Of a stretch of 64,000 bases of DNA, positions 52,633 through 61,970 are shown piece by piece. Within the stretch, counting starts at the first letter, position 1; each line of letters opens with the position of its first letter. This stretch comes from JAHEJA01 sp965657215 (lineage in GTDB: Bacteria > Pseudomonadota > Alphaproteobacteria > Rhodobacterales > Rhodobacteraceae), in the NCBI GenBank assembly GCA_965657215.1, contig CBFHNR010000013.1:1-64000 (forward strand), read 5' to 3'. The notes below the pieces were generated by a model. That model was not told where the DNA came from. It saw only the letters and a program-made list of their open reading frames with translations, and made no database searches. The translations under genes and the position numbers were made by a program.

Positions 52633-53853
52633 ATGATGACATATTTTGATGCATTAGAAACACGCAACGATGATCAACGTGCCGCTGACTTGGCTAAAGA
52701 GTTGCCAGAACAACTCGCGCGGGCAAAGGTGCTCGCTGGATACAGCAATAGTTTAAGAGACGTGGAGCCTGCTGACATAACGTCTGTCGATGCGCTTGCG
52801 ACCCTTCCTGTTTTGCGTAAATCTGACTTGGTCGATCGTCAAAATAAAGGAAACATCTTGGGTGGATTTTCCACCTTAAATGTGTCCGAATTTTCGCATA
52901 TTTTTCAATCACCTGGGCCGATATACGAGCCGGGTGGAACGAGCCATGATTGGTGGCGCATTGGTCGTTTCTTGCATGCTGTTGGGGTCGGCTCAAACGA
53001 CATCGTTCAAAACTGTTTTGGATATCATCTGACTCCTGCGGGCATGATCTTTGAAAACGGCGCGCGTGCTGTTGGGGCATCCGTCATTCCTGCGGGCGTT
53101 GGTCAAACTGAATTACAGGTACGAGCGGCCGCCGACATTGGGGCGACGGCTTATGCAGGAACGCCCGACTACCTTAAAATCATTCTGGATAAAGCAGAGG
53201 ACATGGGGGAAACCCTATCCATAACCAAGGCCGCTGTTGGAGGAGGGGCTTTGTTTCCATCTCTGAGGCAAGAATATCAGGATCGCGGTATCAAGTGTCT
53301 ACAAAACTACGCAACGGCTGACCTTGGAAATATCGCCCATGAAAGTGACGCTATGGAAGGAATGATCGTTGATGAAGGTGTGATTGTTGAGATTGTCACT
53401 CCTGGCTCAAATGTTCCTGTTCCACATGGTGAGGTGGGTGAAGTTGTGGTCACGACGCTTAACCCTGACTATCCTCTGATCCGATTTGCGACGGGAGACC
53501 TGAGCGCGATCATGGCGGGCTCCTCTCCTTGTGGGCGCACCAATATGCGGATTAAGGGCTGGATGGGCCGCGCTGATCAAACTACCAAGATCAAAGGAAT
53601 GTTTGTGCGCCCTGAGCAGGTGGCAACCTTGGTCGCTCAGCATTCAGACATTCTCAAAGCACGCGTTATTGCAAAACGCGATGGTGAGATGGATGTCATG
53701 ACTGTTCAACTTGAAACAGAGGCGACGGATCAGGCTCGTTTTGAGGCGGCTGTCGTTGATGCTCTTAAGCTCAAGGGGCGCGTTGAATTGCATCCCATTG
53801 GGTCATTACCAAAGGATGGTCTCGTGATCGAAGATCAAAGGAAATATGACTAA
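52633..53853 (+). CDS. PaaK-like AMP-binding ligase (phenylacetate-CoA ligase family)
   Basis: The 406-residue protein resembles the phenylacetate-CoA ligase branch of the ANL superfamily. It has HIFQSPGPIYEPGGTSHDWWRIGRFLHAVGVGSNDIVQNCFGYHLTPAG, VIPAGVGQTELQV, a C-terminal TGDLSAIMAG and GRADQTTKIKGMFVRPEQV (hinge and adenylation core), and NYATADLGNIAHESD. It is short and lacks a typical ATP P-loop serine/glycine run. It may activate an aromatic acid. The ATG at 52633 follows AAAGG; it is the last gene in the operon. Confidence 0.82.
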   Translation: MMTYFDALETRNDDQRAADLAKELPEQLARAKVLAGYSNSLRDVEPADITSVDALATLPVLRKSDLVDRQNKGNILGGFSTLNVSEFSHIFQSPGPIYEPGGTSHDWWRIGRFLHAVGVGSNDIVQNCFGYHLTPAGMIFENGARAVGASVIPAGVGQTELQVRAAADIGATAYAGTPDYLKIILDKAEDMGETLSITKAAVGGGALFPSLRQEYQDRGIKCLQNYATADLGNIAHESDAMEGMIVDEGVIVEIVTPGSNVPVPHGEVGEVVVTTLNPDYPLIRFATGDLSAIMAGSSPCGRTNMRIKGWMGRADQTTKIKGMFVRPEQVATLVAQHSDILKARVIAKRDGEMDVMTVQLETEATDQARFEAAVVDALKLKGRVELHPIGSLPKDGLVIEDQRKYD

Positions 53854-53857
53854 TCTT

Positions 53858-53903
53858 CAGCTTTGCGCAAATACTCTGGGGGTTTGGGGGCAAAGCCCCC
53901 ATG
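53858..53903. repeat. Intergenic AAATACTC hairpin element (copy 2)
   Basis: After the PaaK-like gene, TTTGCGCAAATACTCTGGGGG is followed by a perfect stem GGGGGC-AAA-GCCCCC (53886-53900). It sits between two convergent genes and may terminate transcription from either side. Confidence 0.55.
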
Positions 53904-53904
53904 A

Positions 53905-55155
53905 TCAAACAGCGTAACGATTAGGATCAAATGGTTTTAGGTCTTGATTGCTTGGTTGATCTGAAATCATTTGGGCAATCAACCGCCCCGTTTTTGGCCC
54001 TGCGGTTAGACCAACGTGTTGATGTCCAAACCCCGTGTAAACCCCACTCTGCCCGAGTTCCCCAATAAGAGGCAAGCTATCAGGGGTTGAAGGTCTAAAC
54101 CCCATCCATTCTTGCGTCCCGCTATAAGCGAGATCGGGGAAGGCTTCTTTTGCATATTTGTAGATCAGTTGAACAGGCGCCTTTGAAGCTGCTTTTTGGG
54201 TGCTGCCTAGTTCCACGGTTCCGGCACATCGCACTCCCATCTCCATAGGTGTCACACCGAATTTTCCAGTTGTCATCATCATTGGGTTGTTCGGCATGAT
54301 CGACGGGTTTTCAAAAATCACATGATACCCGCGTTCTGTTTCTAGCGGCACAGACAGACCCAATTTGCGCATCACGTCTTTGGACCAAATCCCTGCGGTG
54401 ATGACTGCCTTGGAACAGGGAAACGCACCTTGGGACGTTGAGACTTCGCTCACATGCCCGCCGACCTTCTTGAAATCTAGGAAATCGGCTTGGACAAATT
54501 TGCCGCCCTCTGCTTGGAAATACGCGACCATCTCTTGGATGTATTGTGCAGGATTCAGGATATGCCCTTGCCCCTCTAACACGGCGAGGCATTGGATAGC
54601 GCGACCGAGAATAGGTTCAGCATCCTGTACCTCGTGTCCCGTTAACAAAGTTGGAGTGAACCCAGCACCTTGTTTCAACGACCATCCGTAAGCATCTTTT
54701 TCAAAATCACTCTTCGATCGATAGGCGTAGCTCAGTTTGCTGTTCACGATCCAGTTTTCGAGAGGCGTTCCATGCACCAGTGATTTATGCTGTTCCACGG
54801 CATCGCCCAAGAGCGGGGTCAGCGCATCTACAATCTTGTGAGTTTTCGCATGAGTGGCATGGCTCAAGTAGCGTGCGAGCCATGGCAACATCTTTGGCAA
54901 ATAGCTCCATTGTAAAAAGAGAGGGCTATTGGGGCTAAGTAGATATTTCGGTATTTGTTGCCAAAGGTCTGGCGTCGTTACAGGCACCACGGCCCATTGC
55001 GCCAATAACCCAGCATTTCCATAAGAGGCGCCCATGCCAGGAGTGTCGCGATCAATGAGGACGACGTCATGACCAAAGCGCCGCAGCCAAAGTGCGGTTG
55101 ACACACCGCAGATGCCTGCGCCGATAACAACAATTGGGTGGTCAAGTTTTGGCAT
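53905..55155 (-). CDS. FAD-dependent D-amino-acid dehydrogenase-like oxidoreductase
   Basis: The 416-residue DAO-family protein begins with the FAD-binding VVIGAGICGVSTALWLRRFGHDVVLIDRD and has GASYGNAG, the central GHILNPAQYIQEMVAYFQAEGGK segment and a C-terminal GFRPSTPDSLPLIGELGQSGVYTGFGHQHVGLTAGPKTGRLIAQ. This is the DadA pattern: oxidation of D-amino acids to 2-oxo acids at the inner face of the membrane. The substrate may be D-alanine or another D-amino acid; an alternative is glycine or sarcosine oxidase. It is convergent with the PaaK-like gene. Confidence 0.85.
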   Translation of the reverse strand: MPKLDHPIVVIGAGICGVSTALWLRRFGHDVVLIDRDTPGMGASYGNAGLLAQWAVVPVTTPDLWQQIPKYLLSPNSPLFLQWSYLPKMLPWLARYLSHATHAKTHKIVDALTPLLGDAVEQHKSLVHGTPLENWIVNSKLSYAYRSKSDFEKDAYGWSLKQGAGFTPTLLTGHEVQDAEPILGRAIQCLAVLEGQGHILNPAQYIQEMVAYFQAEGGKFVQADFLDFKKVGGHVSEVSTSQGAFPCSKAVITAGIWSKDVMRKLGLSVPLETERGYHVIFENPSIMPNNPMMMTTGKFGVTPMEMGVRCAGTVELGSTQKAASKAPVQLIYKYAKEAFPDLAYSGTQEWMGFRPSTPDSLPLIGELGQSGVYTGFGHQHVGLTAGPKTGRLIAQMISDQPSNQDLKPFDPNRYAV

Positions 55156-55274
55156 GGCAGTTGCCTCAAATTTCTGGTCTTTGTGACGCTATTGCGCATC
55201 TTACAAAGGGTCAATCAATCATCACTCTTGTTGTCCCATAAAGTTTACCGTATTGACGACGCTTTCGACAGAGT

Positions 55275-56522
55275 ATGGCGTTTACGATGACACAGAGATT
55301 AGCAATCGATTTTGGAACATCTAACACAGCGGCGGCTTGTTGTTTGGATGGCGACGTTCGCCATATTCAACTTGAAACGAACCAAGCGACGATCCCGACG
55401 GCTGTGTTTTTCCCACAGTCTGTTGCGCAAATGGAGATTGGTACGCGCGCAAACTCTGCCCTCATTCAAGGAGAAGAAGGGCGATATATGCGCGCCCTCA
55501 AAAGTGTTCTTGGAACAAGCTTGATGCCAGAGCAAAGACTGCTTGGGCGCAAGAGGTTGGACTTTTATGATGTTATATCTGCGTTCTTGCGGGATATTAA
55601 ACAGAGGTCTGAGGCTGCGACTGGATTGACGTTTGACGCGGTTCTTTCTGGTCGTCCTGTACGATTTCATTCCATTGACGAGGACCGCAATGCTCAAGCA
55701 GAGAAAGATTTGTTGGAATGTTATCGCCGCGCTGGATTTAGCGATATTCAATTTTGCCCGGAACCCGAAGCCGCTGCTTATAGTTTGGGCGGCAAGCTTG
55801 CGCCAAATAGTGTGGGGTTGGTCGTTGATATTGGTGGCGGAACATCGGATTTCACGGTGTTTAAGTCAGGGAGCCCTCTTGAGGTCATGGCCTCTTATGG
55901 TGTGCGGATCGGGGGGACTGATTTTGATCGCATTTTGAATTATACCCAAGTCATGCCGCACTTTGGGCGGGGCCATTCCGTTCAAAGCTCGATGGGGGGA
56001 AATGTTCTGTCCGCGCCCAATCAAATCTTTCATGACCTTAGCAGATGGGAGAAAATTCCCTTTGTTTACGATCCCGCGTCTCTAAAATTTGCCAAAGAGC
56101 TCCTGCGCGATAGCATTGATAAGACCCCGTTTACGAGATTAGTGGAACTCATCGAATATCAATATGGTCACGATCTGGCCTTCGGTGTTGAGGAGGCGAA
56201 AATTCAAAGCAACGCCACCCGAGGTTGCTTTGATGCGGACCTTGATTTTTTAGCGCAACCGATTTCTATCGAAATTTCATATAAGCAAATGATGCAGGAT
56301 ATCAGCGCCCTTCAAGATGATCTTATGACCGCCATGCGTGACACTGTCGCCAAGGCCGATCTAGACGTGCGCGATATTCAAGATATCGTCTTAGTTGGCG
56401 GGTCGAGCTTGATGGGGTTTGTCGTTGAGGCGATTAACCAAGTGTTCGACAAACCCGAAATTCACCAAGACACAATCTTTACGGCGATTGTTGACGGATT
56501 GGCAATCCAATCCGCCAATTAG
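55275..56522 (+). CDS. Hsp70 family protein (YegD-like)
   Basis: The 415-residue product has the Hsp70/actin ATPase start RLAIDFGTSNTAAACC, VVDIGGGTSDFTVF and IVLVGGSSLMGF, but no substrate-binding domain after the ATPase fold. This truncated form matches the YegD group, whose role is not established. The start is the ATG at 55275; the one at 55287 fits the family equally well. It is convergent with the metallo-hydrolase gene, two bases apart. Confidence 0.85.
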   Translation: MAFTMTQRLAIDFGTSNTAAACCLDGDVRHIQLETNQATIPTAVFFPQSVAQMEIGTRANSALIQGEEGRYMRALKSVLGTSLMPEQRLLGRKRLDFYDVISAFLRDIKQRSEAATGLTFDAVLSGRPVRFHSIDEDRNAQAEKDLLECYRRAGFSDIQFCPEPEAAAYSLGGKLAPNSVGLVVDIGGGTSDFTVFKSGSPLEVMASYGVRIGGTDFDRILNYTQVMPHFGRGHSVQSSMGGNVLSAPNQIFHDLSRWEKIPFVYDPASLKFAKELLRDSIDKTPFTRLVELIEYQYGHDLAFGVEEAKIQSNATRGCFDADLDFLAQPISIEISYKQMMQDISALQDDLMTAMRDTVAKADLDVRDIQDIVLVGGSSLMGFVVEAINQVFDKPEIHQDTIFTAIVDGLAIQSAN

Positions 56523-56523
56523 G

Positions 56524-57441
56524 TCAGAGCATAAGTTGATAGCTTGTTGGTACGTATGTAAACCCATCTTCGCGGGTTTCGACATAGCCAACGCTCGGCC
56601 ATGGCATGTGGTATCCAACGAATGGAATCTTGTCTGTTGCGAGCATAGACAGCAAGCGGCGACGTGTTTGGGCGGCCTTTTCACGATCTCTATCAAAGCG
56701 CAATTCCCAATCAGGATAGGCCAAAGACCAGATATAATGGTTGGCAAAATCACCACCCAAGAAGAGCTGTTTGCCTTTGCTTTCAATCATGAAACCCATA
56801 TGCCCAACTGTGTGGCCCGACGCATCAACGGCCGTAATGCCTGATGCCACATCATCCTCAGGGTCAATGAAGTTCAATTCATCCTCAAGGGGGCGCACTT
56901 GGGCTTCAAAAGTGTTATCGCCTGAAAAATCCCAATCCTCGAATTCGGCATTTCCACAATAATAAGTCGCGTTTTTGAATGTGCGCTCGTCACCTGAATG
57001 AAGCCCGCCGACATGGTCGCCATGGAAATGGGTCAAGACAACTTTGTCGATTTGATCGGCGCTATAGCCCGCCGAATTCAACGCAGCCACGGTGCCTGAT
57101 GCGTCTTGGCCCGTGTCAAACAACACAAGCTCTTTGCCTGTGTTGACGACGGTTGGTGTGTAGAACATCTGAAACTGGTCTGTTGGCAAATGCGCGGCTT
57201 CTGTGACCGCTACGAATTCTTCTTTTGACACGTTCAGACCAAAAATTCCCTGAGGGTCGTTCTTGATGGTCGTAGTGTTCGCTAGGATCGTTGTGACTTC
57301 AAAATCGCCAAGCTGAAATCGACGATGTGTCGCCATGGACGAGCCAAGCATTGGTGCGGCCGCTTGAACGCTTGATCCAGCAACAAGCGCGGCTGATCCT
57401 GCTAAAAAACTTCTGCGTTTTAAAATGTAAGGTGATTTCAT
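56524..57441 (-). CDS. Tat-exported MBL-fold metallo-hydrolase
   Basis: The 305-residue product carries a twin-arginine signal (KRRSFLAGSAALVAGSSVQAAA) and a metallo-beta-lactamase fold with the zinc motif THFHGDHVGGL, SGHTVGHMGF and GYHMPW. It is expected in the periplasm, folded before export, and to hydrolyse a lactone, thioester or phosphoester; quorum-quenching lactonases share this look, but the substrate is unknown. GAGG lies before the ATG at 57441. It is divergent from the DUF1801 gene. Confidence 0.87.
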   Translation of the reverse strand: MKSPYILKRRSFLAGSAALVAGSSVQAAAPMLGSSMATHRRFQLGDFEVTTILANTTTIKNDPQGIFGLNVSKEEFVAVTEAAHLPTDQFQMFYTPTVVNTGKELVLFDTGQDASGTVAALNSAGYSADQIDKVVLTHFHGDHVGGLHSGDERTFKNATYYCGNAEFEDWDFSGDNTFEAQVRPLEDELNFIDPEDDVASGITAVDASGHTVGHMGFMIESKGKQLFLGGDFANHYIWSLAYPDWELRFDRDREKAAQTRRRLLSMLATDKIPFVGYHMPWPSVGYVETREDGFTYVPTSYQLML

Positions 57442-57507
57442 AATATTATCCTCGACGTAGAACCCTGTGGGATGAACATAGCTTATAAAATATATAAATA
57501 AAGGAAT

Positions 57508-57942
57508 ATGAATATGAGCGAAAATAAAACGCAAGCAACGGACGTGGATGTAGACGAATTTCTGGCATCAATCGAGCATAAACAACGGCAAGCTGATGCA
57601 CTTAAATTGAATGCGATTTTCAAGGATGCCACGGGATATGACCCTGTGATGTGGGGGCCAAGCATTATAGGCTATGGGCGTTATCATTATCGCTATGCCT
57701 CGGGTCGCGAAGGGGATTTTTTAGCGACGGGTTATTCCCCACGCAAAGCGAATTTATCCATCTACATCATGCCCGGATATGCGGATTATAGTGCCCTGCT
57801 AAAAGATTTGGGCAAGCATAAGCTTGGGAAATCCTGTCTCTATGTGAATAAGCTTGCCGATATTGATGTGGCGGTTTTAGAGCGCCTTATTAAACAGGGC
57901 GTGGCTGACTTGAATAAAATTTGGCCCGTGGATGCAACCTAG
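57508..57942 (+). CDS. DUF1801 domain-containing protein
   Basis: The 144-residue protein matches the DUF1801 fold: VDEFLASIEHKQRQADALKLNAIFKDATGYDPVMWGPSIIGYGRYHYRYASGREGDFLATGYSPRKANLSIYI, then a helical tail. Function unknown; members are small, soluble and sometimes beside stress genes. The ATG at 57508 is followed by a second ATG at 57514. It precedes gltX by 57 bases. Confidence 0.85.
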   Translation: MNMSENKTQATDVDVDEFLASIEHKQRQADALKLNAIFKDATGYDPVMWGPSIIGYGRYHYRYASGREGDFLATGYSPRKANLSIYIMPGYADYSALLKDLGKHKLGKSCLYVNKLADIDVAVLERLIKQGVADLNKIWPVDAT

Positions 57943-57999
57943 GCATTTACTGGACAAATCCTGTCTCTTGTGAGAGACGGTCCCCAACAGGAGATTCAG

Positions 58000-59325
58000 A
58001 TGACAACCACACGTTTTGCCCCATCGCCGACAGGCTATCTTCATATTGGCAATCTACGCACAGCGTTGATGAACTATTTGATCGCCCGCAAGTCGGACGG
58101 TACGTTTATCTTGCGGATTGATGATACGGATCCTGAGCGGTCGAAACAAGAATACGTTGACGGGATTAAACGTGATTTGGAATGGCTTGGTCTACATTGG
58201 GACAAGGTTGAACAGCAATCTCATAGATTAGATCGCTATCATGCCGCGGCTGATAAGTTGCGCGACATGGGTCGGTTCTATGAATGCTTTGAGACGCCGA
58301 CGGAATTGGACCTTAAGCGTAAAAAGCAACTCAACATGGGCAAGCCCCCTGTTTATGATCGTGCTGCTCTCTCTTTGTCGGATGCTGACAAAGAGGCCAT
58401 GCGCTCCGAACGTGGTGCGGGGCACTGGCGCTTTTTGTTGGATCAAGAGCGCATCAATTGGAACGATGGCGTGTTGGGTGATATTTCTATCGATGCGGCC
58501 TCTGTGTCCGATCCCGTCCTGATCCGCGCAGATGGACAGTTTTTGTACACTTTGGCCTCTGTTGTGGATGATGTTGATATGGGCGTCACGCATGTTGTGC
58601 GCGGCTCAGATCACATCACGAACACGGCAACCCAAATTCAAATGATCCAAGCCATCGGTGGCGAAGTGCCCTCTTTTGCGCATCACTCATTGCTCACAGG
58701 TCCACAAGGCGAAGGGTTGTCCAAACGGCTTGGAACTCTTGCCCTACGTGATTTGCGAGAGCAGAGCGTTGAACCTGCGGCCTTGTTAAGCCTTCTTGCG
58801 CGTTTGGGATCAAGTCAGCCTGTTGAATTGCGCAGCAACCTTGATGACATCGCCGAAGGATTTGACATTTCGCAATTCGGATCTGCGCCAACAAAGTTTG
58901 ACGTCAACGATCTGTTCCCTCTGACGCACAAGTGTCTTCAGGATTTAGACCTAGCTGCGGTGTCTGAGGATATTGCGGCGCTTGGTGTTCCAGCTGATAT
59001 GGCCGAGCAATTCTGGAATGTGACACGTGAAAATATCACAACACGTGGTGATATGGCGTCATGGTGGGACTTGATGTCAAATGGTGTTGATCCTGTCATT
59101 GACGATGAAGACCGCGACTTTGTTGAGCAAGCGATGTCTCTCTTGCCAGACGCACCCTTTAATGCTGAGACGTGGAAGACATGGACCGCTGAGGTCAAAG
59201 AAGCCACAGGTCGAAAAGGCAAAGGATTGTTCATGCCACTGCGTAAGGCTTTGACGGGACAGTCGCACGGACCCGATATGTCCGCACTTATGCCGCTCTT
59301 GCAGGTTGTAAAAGCGCGGAAATAA
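58000..59325 (+). CDS. gltX: Glutamate--tRNA ligase
   Basis: The 441-residue class I synthetase has the HIGH-type motif PSPTGYLHIGNLRTAL, ILRIDDTDPERSKQEYVDGI, VRGSDHITNTATQIQ and the KMSKS-type GLSKRLG. It is slightly short, lacking a full-length anticodon-binding half as in GluRS2-type enzymes, and may be the GltX2 that charges tRNA-Gln or tRNA-Glu. AGGAG precedes the ATG at 58000. Confidence 0.94.
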   Translation: MTTTRFAPSPTGYLHIGNLRTALMNYLIARKSDGTFILRIDDTDPERSKQEYVDGIKRDLEWLGLHWDKVEQQSHRLDRYHAAADKLRDMGRFYECFETPTELDLKRKKQLNMGKPPVYDRAALSLSDADKEAMRSERGAGHWRFLLDQERINWNDGVLGDISIDAASVSDPVLIRADGQFLYTLASVVDDVDMGVTHVVRGSDHITNTATQIQMIQAIGGEVPSFAHHSLLTGPQGEGLSKRLGTLALRDLREQSVEPAALLSLLARLGSSQPVELRSNLDDIAEGFDISQFGSAPTKFDVNDLFPLTHKCLQDLDLAAVSEDIAALGVPADMAEQFWNVTRENITTRGDMASWWDLMSNGVDPVIDDEDRDFVEQAMSLLPDAPFNAETWKTWTAEVKEATGRKGKGLFMPLRKALTGQSHGPDMSALMPLLQVVKARK

Positions 59326-59357
59326 CATAAGTATGCGTCCTCTAAGGGGTGCATATA

Positions 59358-60746
59358 ATGAGTCAAACAGCTAAATTTGTGACAGGCTCGCCAATGAAAC
59401 ATGTGGCGATCATGTCTTTTACCGCGTCTTTGGGATTGATGGCGATGTTCGCCGTCGATTTTGTGGACATGATTTTCATCTCAATGCTAGGTCAATCCGA
59501 ATTGGCCGCCGCCATTGGGTATGCGGGATCAATTCTATTTTTTACAACCTCCTTTGGGATCGGCTTGGCCATCGCAGCAGGGGCCATTATCGCGCGCTCA
59601 CTGGGTGAAGGGGATGATGTCACCGCACGGGAACAGGTCGTTTACAATTTACTCTACGGCTTGCTGTTCGGGGCGGCTTTCGCGGCGCTCATTTGGGTCA
59701 ATATCCCCTTTTTGGTTGGCCTTGTTGGGGCCACGGGGGAAACTGCTGAGTTGGCCGCTGGCTATTTGCGCATCATCATTCCTAGCCTTCCGATAATGAT
59801 CCTTGGGATCATTGGTGGTGCCATTCTGCGGGCGCATGGGGCGGCCGCGAGCGCGATGTATGCAACAATCTTTGGCGGCTTGGTGAATGCGATCCTTGAT
59901 CCGATCCTTATCTTTGGGCTTGGCCTCGACCTAACAGGCGCAGCACTTGCAACAGTTGCCTCGCGCTTTGCATTAGCTGGTTATTCGCTCTATTCCGTAA
60001 ACAAGGCCACTGGTGGTTTTGTCACGCCTCGCTTAGAGGGGTTCTTTCGTGACCTGCCTCCCGTGTTCTGGATCGCAGTGCCCGCAATTTTGACCCAACT
60101 GGCGACACCAATCGGCTCGGCCTATGTCACACGATCAATGGCAGAGTTTGGTGAGGATGCGGTTGCCGGTATGGCCGTTATCGGTCGCCTCACTCCATTG
60201 GCTTTTGGAGTAGTCTTTGCGCTGTCTGGAGCAGTTGGGCCGATAATTGGCCAAAACTACGGCGCGGGATTGAACGATCGGGTCAAGCGAACGTTTTGGG
60301 ATGCCATCATTTTCGTCGGTGTCTTTGTCATTGTTATGGCGGGCATATTGTTTGTTGCGCGTGATCTGATTGTTATGGCCTTTAATGCGACAGGGGATGC
60401 GCAGCTTTTGATCTACGCATTTTGTGGACCTTTGGCCTTGTTGTTCTTTTTCAACGGTTTGCTTTTTGTTGCGAACGCGAGCTTTAACAATCTCGGACAC
60501 CCCTATTATTCGACTTGGACGAATTGGGGGCGTCATACGATTGGGACTATTCCATTCGTTTGGCTCGGTGGACAGTGGTACGGGCCTGTCGGCGTGATGT
60601 CGGGCCAATTCGTCGGTGGATTGTTCTTTGGAGTTATTGCAGCCTTGCTCGCGCTTCGTGTGATGAACAATCCTGAGGGCAAAGAGGCCGAGCCGCATCA
60701 CGTCAACGTAACGCGACCCACCCAATTGTTCCACGGGCGTCGCTAA
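59358..60746 (+). CDS. MATE family efflux transporter
   Basis: The 462-residue transporter has 12 predicted membrane helices and MATE motifs such as MIFISMLGQSELAAAIGYAGSI, SFGIGLAIAAGAIIARSLGEGDD and VFALSGAVGPIIGQNYGAGLNDR. It exports cationic or toxic compounds by Na+ or H+ antiport. The ATG at 59358 follows AAGGGG; a GTG at 59349 is the alternative. It ends next to the convergent DUF1244 gene without a gap. Confidence 0.92.
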   Translation: MSQTAKFVTGSPMKHVAIMSFTASLGLMAMFAVDFVDMIFISMLGQSELAAAIGYAGSILFFTTSFGIGLAIAAGAIIARSLGEGDDVTAREQVVYNLLYGLLFGAAFAALIWVNIPFLVGLVGATGETAELAAGYLRIIIPSLPIMILGIIGGAILRAHGAAASAMYATIFGGLVNAILDPILIFGLGLDLTGAALATVASRFALAGYSLYSVNKATGGFVTPRLEGFFRDLPPVFWIAVPAILTQLATPIGSAYVTRSMAEFGEDAVAGMAVIGRLTPLAFGVVFALSGAVGPIIGQNYGAGLNDRVKRTFWDAIIFVGVFVIVMAGILFVARDLIVMAFNATGDAQLLIYAFCGPLALLFFFNGLLFVANASFNNLGHPYYSTWTNWGRHTIGTIPFVWLGGQWYGPVGVMSGQFVGGLFFGVIAALLALRVMNNPEGKEAEPHHVNVTRPTQLFHGRR

Positions 60747-61061
60747 TTATTTAGGTTTGCCAACATTTTCAGCAAAGGCCGTGTCAAAGGCCTTTTGCTG
60801 ATCTTGGTTAGCATCCGATTGGTAATTGGCTTTCCACTCGTCCATGCTCATTCCATAAAACTGCTCACGCGCTTGGGTTTTGTCCATGTCGATCCCGCGC
60901 GCGTTTGCCGCCTCTTGGTACCAGCGGGATAAGCAATTCCTGCAAAAGCCCGCGAGGTTCATCATATCAATGTTCTGCACGTCCGTGCGCTTTTCCATGA
61001 GGTGTTCACGAAGGGCGCGAAAGGCTGCGGCTTCTAGTTCTAATTGTGTTTGTGCGTCCAT
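60747..61061 (-). CDS. DUF1244 family protein
   Basis: The 104-residue protein matches DUF1244: LEAAAFRALREHLMEKRTDVQNIDMMNLAGFCRNCLSRWYQEAANARGIDMDKTQAREQFYGMSMDEWKANYQ. The single CRNC pair is the likely metal-binding or redox site. Function unknown. It is next to the N-formylglutamate-amidohydrolase-family gene, an arrangement common in Rhodobacterales. Confidence 0.93.
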   Translation of the reverse strand: MDAQTQLELEAAAFRALREHLMEKRTDVQNIDMMNLAGFCRNCLSRWYQEAANARGIDMDKTQAREQFYGMSMDEWKANYQSDANQDQQKAFDTAFAENVGKPK

Positions 61062-61062
61062 G

Positions 61063-61803
61063 TTACGGGTCCATATCGTTTAAGGTTGCCGATAGAATTG
61101 GGGCCAAGCGTCTGGCCCATGTGATTTGGTTTAGCTCTGTTTCAATAAGATCGTTGCGTATTTCAATCAAAGTATTCAAGCGCCCATGCTGCAAGGCATG
61201 TTGATCTATGCTGTCACCCGGGAGGTCCCCATTATAAGGCTCATTATCCCCAACGCATAGGTCATCCTCGTCGTTAAGGCGGGCAAGAAAGGCATCATTG
61301 AACCGTCGATCTTGGGCTGAGAGGATCCCAATGTGCCACGGGCGCGGAGCACGACCCTTGAGCTGAGGCGTGAAAGAATGGAGGGATACCAAAACTGCGT
61401 TATCTCTTTGCGCCGCAAGTTCAGCAACCGCGCGATGATAGGGGCGGTGACAGAGATCCAAGCGGCGCTGTTTTTCGGTCTCATCTGCAAATCGGTTTCC
61501 CTCGATGATGGTTCCATCATAGAGCTTCATGAGAAGCGTCGGGTCATCTTCGCCACGATTGGGGTCTATGACGAGGCGCGAAAAATTGGAACAGATGACA
61601 GGGGCGTTTAGCAATTTGCCCAGCTCAACAGCCACACCTTTTGCACCGACATCATAGGCAATATGACGGTTCATATCGCTTTCTGAGATACCCAAACTTC
61701 CGTTGTTCACAGCAGTAGGAACGGTATTTGCGGCATGATCACAGGTCACGATCCAACGCGCTGTTCTGTTTGCTCCGTAAATCGTGTAGGGTTCGTATGT
61801 CAT
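61063..61803 (-). CDS. N-formylglutamate amidohydrolase family protein
   Basis: The 246-residue product has the family motifs RWIVTCDHAANTVP, HIAYDVGAKGVAVELGKLLNAPVICSNFSRLVIDPNR and SLHSFTPQLKG, with the zinc-binding histidine and aspartate sites. The family includes HutG-like N-formylglutamate deformylases of histidine breakdown, but no hut gene is nearby. It is the first gene of a two-gene minus-strand unit with DUF1244 and is divergent from pyk. Confidence 0.88.
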   Translation of the reverse strand: MTYEPYTIYGANRTARWIVTCDHAANTVPTAVNNGSLGISESDMNRHIAYDVGAKGVAVELGKLLNAPVICSNFSRLVIDPNRGEDDPTLLMKLYDGTIIEGNRFADETEKQRRLDLCHRPYHRAVAELAAQRDNAVLVSLHSFTPQLKGRAPRPWHIGILSAQDRRFNDAFLARLNDEDDLCVGDNEPYNGDLPGDSIDQHALQHGRLNTLIEIRNDLIETELNQITWARRLAPILSATLNDMDP

Positions 61804-61876
61804 GTCACTGTTACTTTTTTACACAATACATATGGCAGTTGCGCTATAAAAGGAAATAGGCCATAACGCGAAAAAG

Positions 61877-61890
61877 TGTTAACGCTAACA
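61877..61890. promoter_or_regulatory. Candidate operator upstream of pyk
   Basis: TGTTAACGCTAACA is an imperfect palindrome with TGTTA/TAACA half-sites around a CG centre, 81 bases before the pyk start. It resembles LacI-family operators of alphaproteobacteria, which often control carbon-metabolism genes. Role inferred only from form and position. Confidence 0.4.
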
Positions 61891-61970
61891 TTCGGTGAAA
61901 ATGGTCCGCTTAATAGACTGCATTTTCGCAAGTTGGTCTAACAGAGACGCAAGATGCCAGAGGATAAGAT

